A stretch of 64,000 nucleotides of DNA from an uncultured Acidobacteriaceae bacterium (GTDB taxonomy: Bacteria; Acidobacteriota; Terriglobia; Terriglobales; Acidobacteriaceae). The first letter of the stretch is position 1. Each line of letters opens with the position of its first letter. The stretch is taken from positions 1-64,000 of the forward strand of contig CAIKND010000029.1 of assembly GCA_903828675.1 (NCBI GenBank), in the 5' to 3' direction. Positions 17,653-26,718 of the stretch are shown piece by piece. The notes below the pieces were generated by a model. It worked only from the letters and a program-made list of their open reading frames with translations, searched no databases and was not told the DNA's origin. Both the position numbers and the translations under genes were made by a program.

Positions 17653-20600
17653 ATGAAGTCCTTTTTGAACGGGAAGGTCCGGCTCGCGTTCGGGTTTGCC
17701 ATGCTGACCCTGCTGCTGATGGGGTCTTTCTCCTATCGCTGGATGGTCATTTCCGATGAAGGCAGCGGGTGGGTGCGGCATACCCACGCTGCGATTGAAA
17801 GCATCCAGGATTTGAGCGTGGCCATGGAGAGCGTCGAGTCCAGCAGCCGCGGTTTTGTGCTCACAGGCAAGGAAGCCGATCTCGACACCTATCGCGCCAG
17901 CATATTGAGGGCAGGCCAGGATCAGGCGACCATTCGTTTGCTGACAGCGGACAACCAAGCACAGCAACTCCACTTCCCCACCCTCGAGTCTCTGTCCGCC
18001 GAGAGAATCCAGCAGGCGGATACGACTATCGGCCTGCGCCGGAACAAGGGTTTGGCCGTGGCAGTAGCCGCCTTGGGCACTGGACCGGACGAGCAGCTTA
18101 AGAATGAGTTCCAAGCTGTCGTAGACAAGTTGCTCGTCGAGGAACAGCGCTTGCTGGCGCTTCGAATGGCAAACACGGATCGGGATCGGAGCCAGACCAA
18201 GATGATTCTGATCTTTGGAACCCTCTTGGGAGTCTTGATCTCCGGACTGGCGGCTTGGACCGCGGTACGCGACAGCACCAAACGCTCGATAGCCGAGGAA
18301 GCTCTGCAGCAGAGTGAAGAAAAATACCGGATGCTGCTGGACGGTGTGCAGGATTGTGCCATCTTCATGCTCGACCCGCGAGGCACGGTCGTCAGTTGGA
18401 GCGCAAGTGCGGAACATATCAAGGGGTTCACCGCCGCAGAGATCATCAATCGCAATTTCTCCCGCTTCTTCATCCCCGAAGATATCAAGAGGGGACGCCC
18501 GGAGGAGGTACTCCGGATTGCTGCCACCAGCGGACGACACGAAGAATTCGGCATGAGCCTGCGAAAAGACGGCACCGAATTCCTGGCCAGCGCCACTTAC
18601 ATTGCCTTGCGCGACCCGGCGGGTAACCTGCGCGGATTTTCAGAGATATGCCGCGACCTCACCGAGCACAAGGAGTCTGAGGCCAAGTATCGCGGGCTGC
18701 TCGAAGCCGCTCCGGATGGAATGGTGGTCGTAAACCAGGAGGGAGAAATCGTCCTGCTGAACGCCCAGGCCGAGAAACAGTTTGGCTACCGCCGCGACGA
18801 GTTGCTGGGCCAGAAGGTGACCAACATCATTCCAAAGGGATTTGCCGAGCGGCTGATCGCCGACGGAACCCGAACTGCGTCCGAGGCGCTGGCTCAGCAG
18901 ATCGGCACCGGAATCGAACTCATCGGGCGTCGAAAGAATGGAAGCAGCTTCCCGATCGAGATCATGCTCAGCCCGCTGGAAAGCACTGAAGGAATCCTGG
19001 TCACCGCCGCTATCCGGAATATCACCGTGCGCAAGGATGCGGAACAGCATCTGGCGCAAATGGAGGGCAGGTACCGCGGCCTTATGGAAGCCGCGCCGGA
19101 CGGAATGGTGGTGGTCAATCAGGAGGGGGAGATCGTCATCCTGAATGCCCAGGCAGAAAAGCAGTTCGGCTACCGCCGCGATGAACTGCTGGGCCAGAAA
19201 GTGACCAACATCATCCCCAAGGGATTTGCGGAGCGCCTGATCGCTGACGGAACCCGAACCGCGGCCGAAGCTCTTGCGCAGCAGATTGGCACCGGTATTG
19301 AACTCATCGGGCGGCGGAAGGACGGAAGCGGCTTTCCAATCGAGATCATGCTCAGCCCGCTGGAAAGTATTGAAGGAATCCTGGTTACTGCGGCTATCCG
19401 CGATATCACCGTGCGTAAGGATGCGGAGGAGCACCTGGCGCAAATGGAGGGCAGGTACCGCGGCCTCATGGAGGCTGCCCCGGACGGAATGGTTGTGGTG
19501 AATAAGGAGGGAGAAATCGTCCTGTTGAACGCCCGGGCGGAGACCCAGTTCGGGTATCGCCGCGATGAGCTATTGGGCCAAAAGGTGAAGAGCATCATTC
19601 CAGAAGGATTCGCGGAGCGGTTGATCGCCGATGCCCTTCGCACCACCGCAGAGGCTCTGGCGCAGCAGATCGGTACAGGCATTGAGCTCCACGGGCGGCG
19701 CAAGGACGGAACCGTATTTCCAATCGAGATCATGCTCAGCCCGCTGGAGAGCGCTGAAGGCATCCTGGTAACCGCTGCCATCCGCGACATCAGCGAGAGA
19801 AAGCAACTGGCGCGCCAACTCCACCAAAGCCAGAAGATGGAGGCCATTGGGCAGCTAACCGGCGGCATCGCTCACGATTTCAATAATCTGCTGGGTGTCA
19901 TCATCGGTAATCTGGATCTGCTTGACCGTCTGGTCGCGGACAACCCGGCCGCCGTCAAGCGTGTGCAGACCGCGCAAAAGGCGGCAACGCGAGGCGCGGA
20001 CATCACGCGTCGCCTGCTCGTCTTCTCAAGCAACGAGGAACTGAAACCTGCAGTAGTATTGCTGGGAGATTCGATTCACAACACCATCGAGTTGGCCGCG
20101 CGCGCACTCGGGGCCGAGATCAAGATCACCACACGTCTGGATGAATTTGTACCTCCCCTGTTCGTCGATCCCGCCGGACTTGAAAGCGCACTGCTCAATC
20201 TCGTGGTCAATGCGCGGGATGCAATGCCCAAGGGTGGTTCCATCATCATTTCCTCGCAGGTTCAGGAACTGGATGATAGCCATCCCGCGGTTCAGGCAGG
20301 CGACTTGAAGGTTGGTCGTTACGCCTGCGTGTCCGTGTCGGACACAGGGTCCGGCATGTCAAAAGAGACTATGGAGCGCGCCTTTGAGCCGTTCTTTACC
20401 ACCAAGCCGCGCAACAAGGGCACCGGTCTGGGACTGGCCATGGTCTACGGATTTGTAAAGCAGTCCGGCGGTACCGTGCGCGTTTACAGTGAGCTTGGTC
20501 ATGGAACGACCGTGTCGTTCTATCTGCCCCTTGTAGCGGATCTGCTGCACCCCGCTCCAGCGGATACTCCCAAGCGTCACGACGCAAAGATGGGCGGTAC

Positions 20601-20976
20601 GGTCCTGGTTGTCGATGACGAAGAGGACCTCGTTGAAGTGGCCCTGGCCTATCTCGCGGAGATGGGGTTGACGGCCCTCGATGCCAAAGACGGCGCCAGC
20701 GCGCTCGAAATCATTGCGCATCATGATGAGATTGACTTGATGGTCACCGACATCGTCATGCCCGGGGGAATGAACGGCGTGGAGCTCGCGCAATGGGCGC
20801 TTGCCCTTCGCCCCGGACTAAAAATCGTGTACTCGTCAGGCTTCCCGGCAGAGGCTCTGGCGGAGAGAAGCATGCCCTTGGTTGACGGCCCACTGTTACA
20901 CAAGCCATATCAACGCGCCGAGTTCGTCGCAATCATCGAACGCGCGCTGGAGACTGTCCATGCCGAATCTGCATGA
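17653..20976 (+). CDS. Hybrid sensor histidine kinase: CHASE3, four PAS domains, kinase core, receiver
   Basis: A 1107-residue membrane sensor. Two membrane helices (about 10-31 and 184-206) flank a periplasmic CHASE3 domain. A first PAS domain (about 219-340) is followed by three nearly identical PAS domains starting near residues 348, 476 and 604. The kinase core has the phosphoacceptor His741 in GGIAHDFNNLLG, the N box NLVVNARDAMPKGG, and G boxes DTGSGM and GTGLGL. A receiver domain ends the protein with Asp1033 in VTDIVMPGG. His-Asp relay within the protein, then transfer to the overlapping REC-EAL gene product, is likely. The input signal is unknown. Confidence 0.92.
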   Translation: MKSFLNGKVRLAFGFAMLTLLLMGSFSYRWMVISDEGSGWVRHTHAAIESIQDLSVAMESVESSSRGFVLTGKEADLDTYRASILRAGQDQATIRLLTADNQAQQLHFPTLESLSAERIQQADTTIGLRRNKGLAVAVAALGTGPDEQLKNEFQAVVDKLLVEEQRLLALRMANTDRDRSQTKMILIFGTLLGVLISGLAAWTAVRDSTKRSIAEEALQQSEEKYRMLLDGVQDCAIFMLDPRGTVVSWSASAEHIKGFTAAEIINRNFSRFFIPEDIKRGRPEEVLRIAATSGRHEEFGMSLRKDGTEFLASATYIALRDPAGNLRGFSEICRDLTEHKESEAKYRGLLEAAPDGMVVVNQEGEIVLLNAQAEKQFGYRRDELLGQKVTNIIPKGFAERLIADGTRTASEALAQQIGTGIELIGRRKNGSSFPIEIMLSPLESTEGILVTAAIRNITVRKDAEQHLAQMEGRYRGLMEAAPDGMVVVNQEGEIVILNAQAEKQFGYRRDELLGQKVTNIIPKGFAERLIADGTRTAAEALAQQIGTGIELIGRRKDGSGFPIEIMLSPLESIEGILVTAAIRDITVRKDAEEHLAQMEGRYRGLMEAAPDGMVVVNKEGEIVLLNARAETQFGYRRDELLGQKVKSIIPEGFAERLIADALRTTAEALAQQIGTGIELHGRRKDGTVFPIEIMLSPLESAEGILVTAAIRDISERKQLARQLHQSQKMEAIGQLTGGIAHDFNNLLGVIIGNLDLLDRLVADNPAAVKRVQTAQKAATRGADITRRLLVFSSNEELKPAVVLLGDSIHNTIELAARALGAEIKITTRLDEFVPPLFVDPAGLESALLNLVVNARDAMPKGGSIIISSQVQELDDSHPAVQAGDLKVGRYACVSVSDTGSGMSKETMERAFEPFFTTKPRNKGTGLGLAMVYGFVKQSGGTVRVYSELGHGTTVSFYLPLVADLLHPAPADTPKRHDAKMGGTVLVVDDEEDLVEVALAYLAEMGLTALDAKDGASALEIIAHHDEIDLMVTDIVMPGGMNGVELAQWALALRPGLKIVYSSGFPAEALAERSMPLVDGPLLHKPYQRAEFVAIIERALETVHAESA
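18694..19800 (+). repeat. Three tandem copies of a 384-nt PAS-encoding unit
   Basis: The unit repeats with an exact period of 384 nt (128 codons): the ATG of PDGMVVV falls at 18721, 19105 and 19489. Copies 1 and 2 encode almost the same protein; copy 3 is slightly more diverged and runs into the kinase domain. No indels separate the copies. Confidence 0.92.
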
Positions 20977-22231
20977 TCAACGAACTGTCTGCCCCGCGGA
21001 TACGTTGACGGGGCAATTGACAAAAGGCAACGGAACGGTGGCTCCCATCCAGAAAATCCTCGTCATCGACGATGAAATCGACGTGGGCGAATTCGTCTCT
21101 GCCGCCGCGGATGCCATGGGATTCGAGTGTATCGCAACCACCGATGCAAAGGCGTTTCTGGATGTGCTTGCCCCCGATACGGATCTGATCCTGCTCGATC
21201 TCATGATGCCGGAGATGGACGGCGTTGAGTTGCTGCGGCTGCTCAGCCAGCAGAAATGCAAGGCCGGCATCGTCCTGATGAGCGGCGTCGGCAAGCGAAC
21301 CATGGAGACGGCCGGACAACTGGCGGAAGTTCTTGGATTGTCTATCGTGGCGCACCTCCAAAAGCCTTTCCGCCTGGCTGAGTTGGAGGCCGTGCTGGAA
21401 CGGCACGCAAAGCCCAGAGCGCTTCCCCTCGTGAAGCACACCCCGATCGCCGTCTTCCAACACGAGGAACTGGTGCGCGCTATCGAGCGCAACGAGTTCG
21501 TTGTTTACTATCAACCGCAAATCGATATCGCGACCGGGCGCGTGGTTGGCGTTGAGGCGCTCGTCCGCTGGCAGCATCCTGAACGAGGGCTGGTCTTCCC
21601 GGACAACTTTATTGCCCGCATGGAGGAATTGGGCCTGATTGACGACCTTGGCTGGATCGTCGCCGAGCGTGGGATGAGCGAGGTGGCTCAGTTTGCAAAC
21701 GGCGACAGCATTGCGCCCATGCTTTCTTTGAATGCCTCGGTCTATTCCCTGCACAACCTGAAATTCCCCGACCTTCTGGTCTCCCTGGCCGAGAAGCATG
21801 CCATATCGCCTTCCAATATCATGGTCGAGATTACTGAGACTGGTTTGATCAAGGAACTGTCGACGGCTCTGGACATACTGACCCGCCTGCGGATGAAGCA
21901 GGTAAAGCTGTCAATTGATGATTTTGGCACCGGATATGCCATGATGCAGCAACTCAAAAATATCCCCGCGACGGAACTAAAGATCGACAAATCCTTCGTT
22001 CAGGACATGCAGAACAACGGGCAAGACCGCATCATGATTCAAAAAACCATTGAAATGGGCCACGAACTCGGTATGCATGTGATCGCCGAGGGCGTAGAGA
22101 CAAAGGAACAACTGGATCTTCTGCGCCTGGACGGTTGCGACAGTGTGCAAGGGTACCACTTCAGCCGTCCGCTTCCCGCCAAGGACCTGGTCAGCTGGCT
22201 TCATACTTACCGTTCTCACCTGGTGCATTGA
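20960..22231 (+). CDS. Response regulator with EAL (cyclic di-GMP phosphodiesterase) output domain
   Basis: Predicted to degrade c-di-GMP under control of phosphorylation. The receiver domain (about 32-148) has Asp80 in LILLDLMMPEMDG. The EAL domain starts near residue 165, and its signature is EALVRW (199-204). Metal and substrate residues look intact: the Asn of LSLNAS, VEITETG, IDDFGTGY, ELKIDKSFV, AEGVET and QGYHFSRPL, so it should be active. The start MPNLHD lies inside the kinase gene (17-nt overlap) with GGAGA six bases upstream. The overlap strongly suggests that the hybrid kinase is its partner. Confidence 0.92.
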   Translation: MPNLHDQRTVCPADTLTGQLTKGNGTVAPIQKILVIDDEIDVGEFVSAAADAMGFECIATTDAKAFLDVLAPDTDLILLDLMMPEMDGVELLRLLSQQKCKAGIVLMSGVGKRTMETAGQLAEVLGLSIVAHLQKPFRLAELEAVLERHAKPRALPLVKHTPIAVFQHEELVRAIERNEFVVYYQPQIDIATGRVVGVEALVRWQHPERGLVFPDNFIARMEELGLIDDLGWIVAERGMSEVAQFANGDSIAPMLSLNASVYSLHNLKFPDLLVSLAEKHAISPSNIMVEITETGLIKELSTALDILTRLRMKQVKLSIDDFGTGYAMMQQLKNIPATELKIDKSFVQDMQNNGQDRIMIQKTIEMGHELGMHVIAEGVETKEQLDLLRLDGCDSVQGYHFSRPLPAKDLVSWLHTYRSHLVH

Positions 22232-22286
22232 AGCTGGCAAGCTGCCTGTCAGGATCCTGTCCGTGCATCATCGCCGGTCAACCCTG

Positions 22287-23896
22287 ATGCCCACCAGCTT
22301 CTTGTCTGCGCCGTGCGCAGTTACACTGGTTTCTGTGAGAGCCTCTACCAATTCTGTCCAGCCATCCCGTAAGGAGTTTCTGGCGCTTGCCAGGGAACAC
22401 ACCCTCGTGCCCGTTTGCCGCACTCTGACAGCCGACCTCGAAACGCCGGTGTCGGCGTTCCTGCGCGCCGCCTGGCCTGAGCGGGAGTGTTTCCTGCTGG
22501 AGTCCGTTGAAGGCGGCGAACAGGTGGGCCGCTACACATTTATCGGCCTCACGCCCTTTAAGCGGATCGTGGCGCGTGGCCAGGAAATCACCATCACCGA
22601 AGGCAAGAAGGTGGTGCAGCTCGAAGGGGACGTGTTTGATGTGCTCCGACGCGCCTTGAGCGGCCACAAGCCCGCCCGGCTACCGGGCTTGCCTCCGTTT
22701 ACTGCGGGCGCGGTGGGCTTTCTTGCCTACGACGCGGTGCGCCAGATTGAACGGCTGCCTCAACTGGCAAAAGACGAGTTGGGCGTACCCGACGCGTGTC
22801 TCCTGTTCTTTGACGAGGTGCTGGCCTTTGACCACGTTCGTAAGGAAATCTGGCTGGTAGCTACCGCCGACGTGACTCGATACAAGCCCGCGGAAGCCTA
22901 CGAGAAGGCCTCGCCCGGTTGGACAAGCTCGAAAAGCGGCTGGCACAACCGCTTCCCAAGCTGCCCGCACCGAAAAGCAAGGGCAAGCTAAAGGTCGAGT
23001 TCCGGACCCGCAAAAAGGACTTCCTGTCTGCCGTGGCACGCACCAAGGAGTACATCGCCGCCGGTGACATTTTTCAAGCAGTCCTGTCGCAGCGCTTCGA
23101 TGTCGAGCCGGGGACCGACAGCTTCCAGATCTATCGCGCGCTACGCGCCGTGAACCCCAGCCCCTACATGTTCTTCCTGCGCTTCTCGCCTGAGGGCCCA
23201 TTGGGAGGATTGCCCGACAAGCCGGGAAAACTCTCCAAACTGAAGAAGTCGCCAAAGGCCGGGGCAACTGTCGAGTTGGCCGGCTCGTCGCCGGAGCTGC
23301 TGGTGCGCGTGCACAAGGGCAAAGTGGAGTACCGTCCCATCGCCGGAACGCGTCCACGCGGAGCCGACGAGAAGCGGGATCAGGAACTGGCCGACGAGAT
23401 GCTCAACGACGAGAAGGAACGCGCCGAGCACGTGATGCTGGTGGATCTGGGCCGAAACGACGTGGGCCGCGTCAGCGAGTTCGGATCGGTCAAGGTAGAC
23501 AAGCTCATGTTTGTCGAGCGCTACTCCCATGTAATGCACATTGTGAGCGCGATTCAAGGCCGCCTGAAGCCTGACCTGACCGCCGTCGACGCTCTCCGGG
23601 CCTGCTTCCCTGCCGGCACCCTCTCCGGCGCCCCCAAAGTCCGGGCCATGGAGATTATCGAGGAACTGGAACCGGCGCGGCGCGGAACCTACGGCGGCGC
23701 GGTTCTCTATGCGGATTTCTCCGGCAACCTCGACTCCTGCATTGTAATCCGCTCCATGCTCGCCACCGGCGGCAAAGGCTACGTGCAAGCCGGCGCGGGC
23801 ATTGTGGCTGACTCCGTGCCTGAACTGGAACACCAGGAATCAATCAACAAGGCTCAAGCGGTCATTCGTGCCATCGAGCGCGCGCGGGAGATGTAG
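22287..23896 (+). pseudogene. trpE: Anthranilate synthase component I, frameshifted
   Basis: Converts chorismate to anthranilate, the first step of tryptophan synthesis. The protein is complete but split over two frames. The N-terminal part (TLTADLETPVSAFLRA...YEKA) runs to about 22908. The remainder (LDKLEKRLAQPL...) continues in the +1-shifted frame to 23896. Catalytic motifs are intact in the second part: SSPELLVRV, RPIAGTRPRGADEKRD, LVDLGRNDVGRV, and FPAGTLSGAPKVRAME. A single lost base in AAGGCCTCGCCC explains it; one more C would restore the usual KAL-ARLDKLEKRL reading. Either a sequencing error or a recent mutation is possible. The start is uncertain (ATG 22287 or GTG 22335, neither with a clear ribosome site). 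Confidence 0.85.
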
Positions 23897-23938
23897 CTCC
23901 GAGAATCGGGAATAGCAGGATTTACGACGATCTCGCCC

Positions 23939-24880
23939 CTATTCCGCCCCGAAGATCCGCCGGAAGAATCGGCCAACCTTGCCGAAGAATCCCGTCTTTT
24001 TCTTCTCCGCAGGCGGCTTTGTTGCCACAGTTGCTCCCGCGTTGGCCACAATATTGGAGGCCGGAAGTTCGGCAGTCTGAGGCGCATGGTCGGCGCTTGT
24101 GTAAACCAGCGGCTCGACTGGCGTATCCGTGTGAACTGCGGGACTCGGCGCTGCTTTCGCCAGTGGCGCCAGCCCCTCACTCTGGGCCAGCGGAAATTCG
24201 TTCCCCTTGGGCGCAGGCGGCGGACAGCCACAGGGCTCTTTCTCCTGGTCAACCACCTCGTGCAGGCTGCCGTGCTGGAACATGACGCGCTGCCCGGCTT
24301 GCACCCGGTAGGCGCCGCCCTCAAAGACGCTGGAAACCAGTACGTACGGAGCATTGACGCCGGCATTGTCCACGCACGTGTCGCCCTTCTGACCCAGGCG
24401 CACCTTCACCTCCGCCGCTCCGGGCCCGCCAATCAGGATGCGGAAATCCGGCGTCAGCAAGATATCGGAGTTGCGGCCAGTGGCAAAGCTGGCCTCGATG
24501 GCGCCATGGTCCATGGCCATGAGCAAGCCGGGAGTATCGCCTGCCGGGACGCTCGAGTCCGCGGCCAGCTTGACCGTTGTGGACGCGCACACACGTAGTT
24601 CGCCACGATGAGGCAACAGCACGCGGGTGGTCTCGCCGCCCGAAGTGATCGACCCGCTCGCGGCAATAATCGCCTTGCCTCCCGTAACTTCCAGTGCGCC
24701 GGTCACCGTGGCCGCCAAATCGGGGTTGCTGCTGTCGATGGTTACGATTGCGATGGGTGACGCCTGCGCCCCGGACGGAGTCTGGGCCGTGGCAACGTAA
24801 ACGACTGCCATAGGCAGCACTCCTGCCATGCGGAGCAGCAGATTCAGGCAGCGTACTTCGGCTCTCGTCGAAACTGGCAT
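23939..24880 (-). CDS. Secreted hypothetical protein, FecR-like style
   Basis: A 313-residue protein of unknown function. The N-terminus is hydrophobic (about 13-32, ending near ATAQTPSGA), suggesting export. The middle (about 55-205) is rich in short beta strands (VTGGKAIIAASGSITSGG, AYRVQAGQRVMFQHGS), resembling the FecR-type beta fold, followed by a CGCP motif. After a Pro/Ala-rich linker, the protein ends in a basic amphipathic helix (FFGKVGRFFRRIFGAE) that may hold it to a membrane. It starts five bases after the trpG stop and is co-transcribed with it, though a role in tryptophan synthesis seems unlikely. Confidence 0.75.
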   Translation of the reverse strand: MPVSTRAEVRCLNLLLRMAGVLPMAVVYVATAQTPSGAQASPIAIVTIDSSNPDLAATVTGALEVTGGKAIIAASGSITSGGETTRVLLPHRGELRVCASTTVKLAADSSVPAGDTPGLLMAMDHGAIEASFATGRNSDILLTPDFRILIGGPGAAEVKVRLGQKGDTCVDNAGVNAPYVLVSSVFEGGAYRVQAGQRVMFQHGSLHEVVDQEKEPCGCPPPAPKGNEFPLAQSEGLAPLAKAAPSPAVHTDTPVEPLVYTSADHAPQTAELPASNIVANAGATVATKPPAEKKKTGFFGKVGRFFRRIFGAE

Positions 24881-24885
24881 TGGGC

Positions 24886-25467
24886 TTACATTTCCAGGAA
24901 GTTGCGAATCATCTGGTGGCCGCCCTCGGTAAGGACGCTTTCGGGGTGGAACTGGACGCCCTCAATGGGCAGGCTGCGGTGGCGCAGTCCCATAATGATC
25001 GAGCCGTCCGCGCCATTCGATTCCGGCGTGCGGGCAGTTACCATCAATTCGGCCGGCAGCGAGTCCTCGGCGACAACCAGGGAGTGATAACGCGTGCAGG
25101 TAAGCGGAGTAGCCAAGCCGAAAAAAATGCCTTTGCCATCATGCTCAACCTGGCTGGTCTTGCCGTGCATCAGGCTGCGAGCGCGCACAACCAGGCCCCC
25201 GAACGCCTCGCCAATGGCCTGGTGGCCTAGGCAAACCCCCAAAATGGGCGCTTTTCCAGCCATATGCCGTATCAGCGGAACCAGAATGCCGGCTTCCCCC
25301 GGCGTGCAAGGCCCGGGAGACAGCAGAATGCGCTCCGGATGCATCGCCTCGACCTCTTCCACCGTCAGTTCATCGTTACGGCGCACAACGACCTCCGCAC
25401 CCAGTTCACCCAGGTACTGCACGAGGTTGTAGGTAAACGAATCGTAGTTGTCGAGAACAAAGACCAT
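24886..25467 (-). CDS. trpG: Anthranilate/aminodeoxychorismate synthase component II (glutamine amidotransferase)
   Basis: Releases ammonia from glutamine for component I. A class I glutamine amidotransferase of 193 residues with the nucleophile Cys in [10 protein letters not shown] (about residue 79) and the His-Glu pair in [14 protein letters not shown]. The N-terminal [19 protein letters not shown] is diagnostic for TrpG/PabA. The two roles cannot be separated from sequence alone, and one protein often serves both. It lies near trpE but on the opposite strand, so the two are not in one operon. Confidence 0.92.
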   Translation of the reverse strand: MVFVLDNYDSFTYNLVQYLGELGAEVVVRRNDELTVEEVEAMHPERILLSPGPCTPGEAGILVPLIRHMAGKAPILGVCLGHQAIGEAFGGLVVRARSLMHGKTSQVEHDGKGIFFGLATPLTCTRYHSLVVAEDSLPAELMVTARTPESNGADGSIIMGLRHRSLPIEGVQFHPESVLTEGGHQMIRNFLEM

Positions 25468-25566
25468 GTTGAAGTCCAGTGTAGCGCGTAGCGGCAGGGA
25501 GCCCTAAGCCGGGCGTCGGTTGCGTCCAGGTTGCGCCATCTGCAAAACTGGCTTGGGTTGCCAACG

Positions 25567-25848
25567 ATGGTTCTACACTTTTTGGTTCAAGGTCGTGTGC
25601 AGGGAGTCGGCTTCCGCTGGTTCGTCCAGAGGGAAGCCGCTGAACTGGATCTGCGCGGCTGGGTGCGCAACACCGAGGAGGGCGAAGTCGAGGTAGTGGC
25701 CGCCGGCAGCGTGGAAGATCTGGCGGAACTGCGCGCCAGCCTGCACCGTGGCCCTCGCGGCAGCCGTGTAGACCACGTCATTGAACACTACCTGGCCGAT
25801 TCTGAAGCCGCCGATCTCAGTTCCTTCCGCATCGACGGAGCGTGGTAA
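25567..25848 (+). CDS. Acylphosphatase
   Basis: Hydrolyses carboxyl-phosphate bonds such as acetyl phosphate. The 93-residue protein has the signature VQGRVQGVGFRWFVQREA with the phosphate-binding Arg (VGFR) and the second catalytic residue Asn in GWVRNTEEGEVEV. The start MVLHFLVQG gives the usual family length; the frame opens 36 bases upstream with residues that do not belong to the domain. Confidence 0.92.
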   Translation: MVLHFLVQGRVQGVGFRWFVQREAAELDLRGWVRNTEEGEVEVVAAGSVEDLAELRASLHRGPRGSRVDHVIEHYLADSEAADLSSFRIDGAW

Positions 25849-25851
25849 AAG

Positions 25852-25940
25852 CAGGGAACAGGGAATAGGGAACAACCTGGAGGTTGCGCGGTTGGAACGC
25901 CTCTGTCCCCTGCTCCCTGCTCCCTATTTCCTGTTCCCTG
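25852..25940. repeat. Large inverted repeat built of GGGAACAG-type units
   Basis: The left arm (25852-25871, CAGGGAACAGGGAATAGGGA) matches the reverse complement of 25921-25940 with one mismatch. An inner hairpin CAACCT/AGGTTG sits in the loop. The right side continues with further CTGTTCCC-like units. It lies between the acylphosphatase stop and the apt promoter and may act as a terminator. Confidence 0.7.
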
Positions 25941-25960
25941 TTCTTCGTTCCCTGCTCCAC

Positions 25961-25966
25961 TATAAT
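25961..25966 (+). promoter_or_regulatory. Candidate -10 element of apt
   Basis: A perfect TATAAT lies 91 bases before the apt start, just after the inverted repeat. The matching -35 is not clear. Confidence 0.4.
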
Positions 25967-26057
25967 CTTGAGGGAAGTAGAGCCGCCTACCTGCCGGTTC
26001 CCTTCCCGCACATCTGTCTAGCCTTATCGCCAAGAGAAAACGAGGAACAGAAGCGCC

Positions 26058-26606
26058 ATGCCCGAAGCAATCAAGCCCATCGACGTGGAAAGTCTCAAGA
26101 AGCTGGTACGCACGGTGCCGGATTTTCCCAAGCCTGGAATCCTGTTTTACGACATCACCACCCTCTTGAAGGACAAAACCGGCTTTGCGCAGATGATTGA
26201 CGCGCTGGCTGCGCACTACATCGCGCGCAAGGTAGATCTGGTGCTGGGCATTGAGGCGCGTGGGTTCATCTTTGGACCGGCGCTGGCCTACCGGCTCAAC
26301 GCCGGCTTTGTGCCCGTCCGCAAGCCCCGTAAACTGCCCGCCCCGGTAGCGCGTGTCACTTATGACCTGGAATACGGCTCTGACACGCTCGAAATCCACA
26401 AGGACGCGATTGCGCCCGGTCAAAGCGTGGTGCTGGTAGACGACCTGCTGGCCACCGGAGGCACAATGGAGGCCACCGTCAAGCTGGTCAAGGGCCTCGG
26501 CGGCGAGATTGCCGGTCTGGGTTTTGCCGTCGAACTCGATTTCCTCAAGGGGCGAGATCGCTTCCCCGAGTACGACGTCTTCAGCCTGCTGCACTACAAC
26601 GAGTAA
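26058..26606 (+). CDS. apt: Adenine phosphoribosyltransferase
   Basis: Salvages adenine to AMP using PRPP. The 182-residue protein has the type I phosphoribosyltransferase PRPP loop [13 protein letters not shown] (about residues 124-136), the N-terminal family segment [18 protein letters not shown], and the base-binding region [23 protein letters not shown] provides the ribosome binding site. The gene stands alone, with its own promoter candidate and a strong terminator. Confidence 0.95.
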   Translation: MPEAIKPIDVESLKKLVRTVPDFPKPGILFYDITTLLKDKTGFAQMIDALAAHYIARKVDLVLGIEARGFIFGPALAYRLNAGFVPVRKPRKLPAPVARVTYDLEYGSDTLEIHKDAIAPGQSVVLVDDLLATGGTMEATVKLVKGLGGEIAGLGFAVELDFLKGRDRFPEYDVFSLLHYNE

Positions 26607-26645
26607 AGAGCGTTTTCGATTCAATAGTCAACAAAACTCCGGGGG

Positions 26646-26682
26646 CCCCATCCTTTCCGCGCTTTCTCCGGAAAGGATGGGG
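26646..26682 (+). terminator. Terminator hairpin after apt (also a dispersed-repeat type)
   Basis: CCCCATCCTTTCC pairs perfectly with GGAAAGGATGGGG around an 11-base loop. A similar CCCCATCCTT core recurs near 46833, so this is probably one of a family of dispersed palindromes used as a terminator. Confidence 0.65.
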
Positions 26683-26718
26683 CAGCAGGCTCCAAAACAC
26701 CTGCTCGTTCAGAGTCCC

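Noticed and set aside
18640-19868. Long minus-strand open frames opposite the PAS repeats
   Set aside because: They repeat with the same 384-nt period as the PAS units and have no initiation signals, so they are shadows of the kinase gene.
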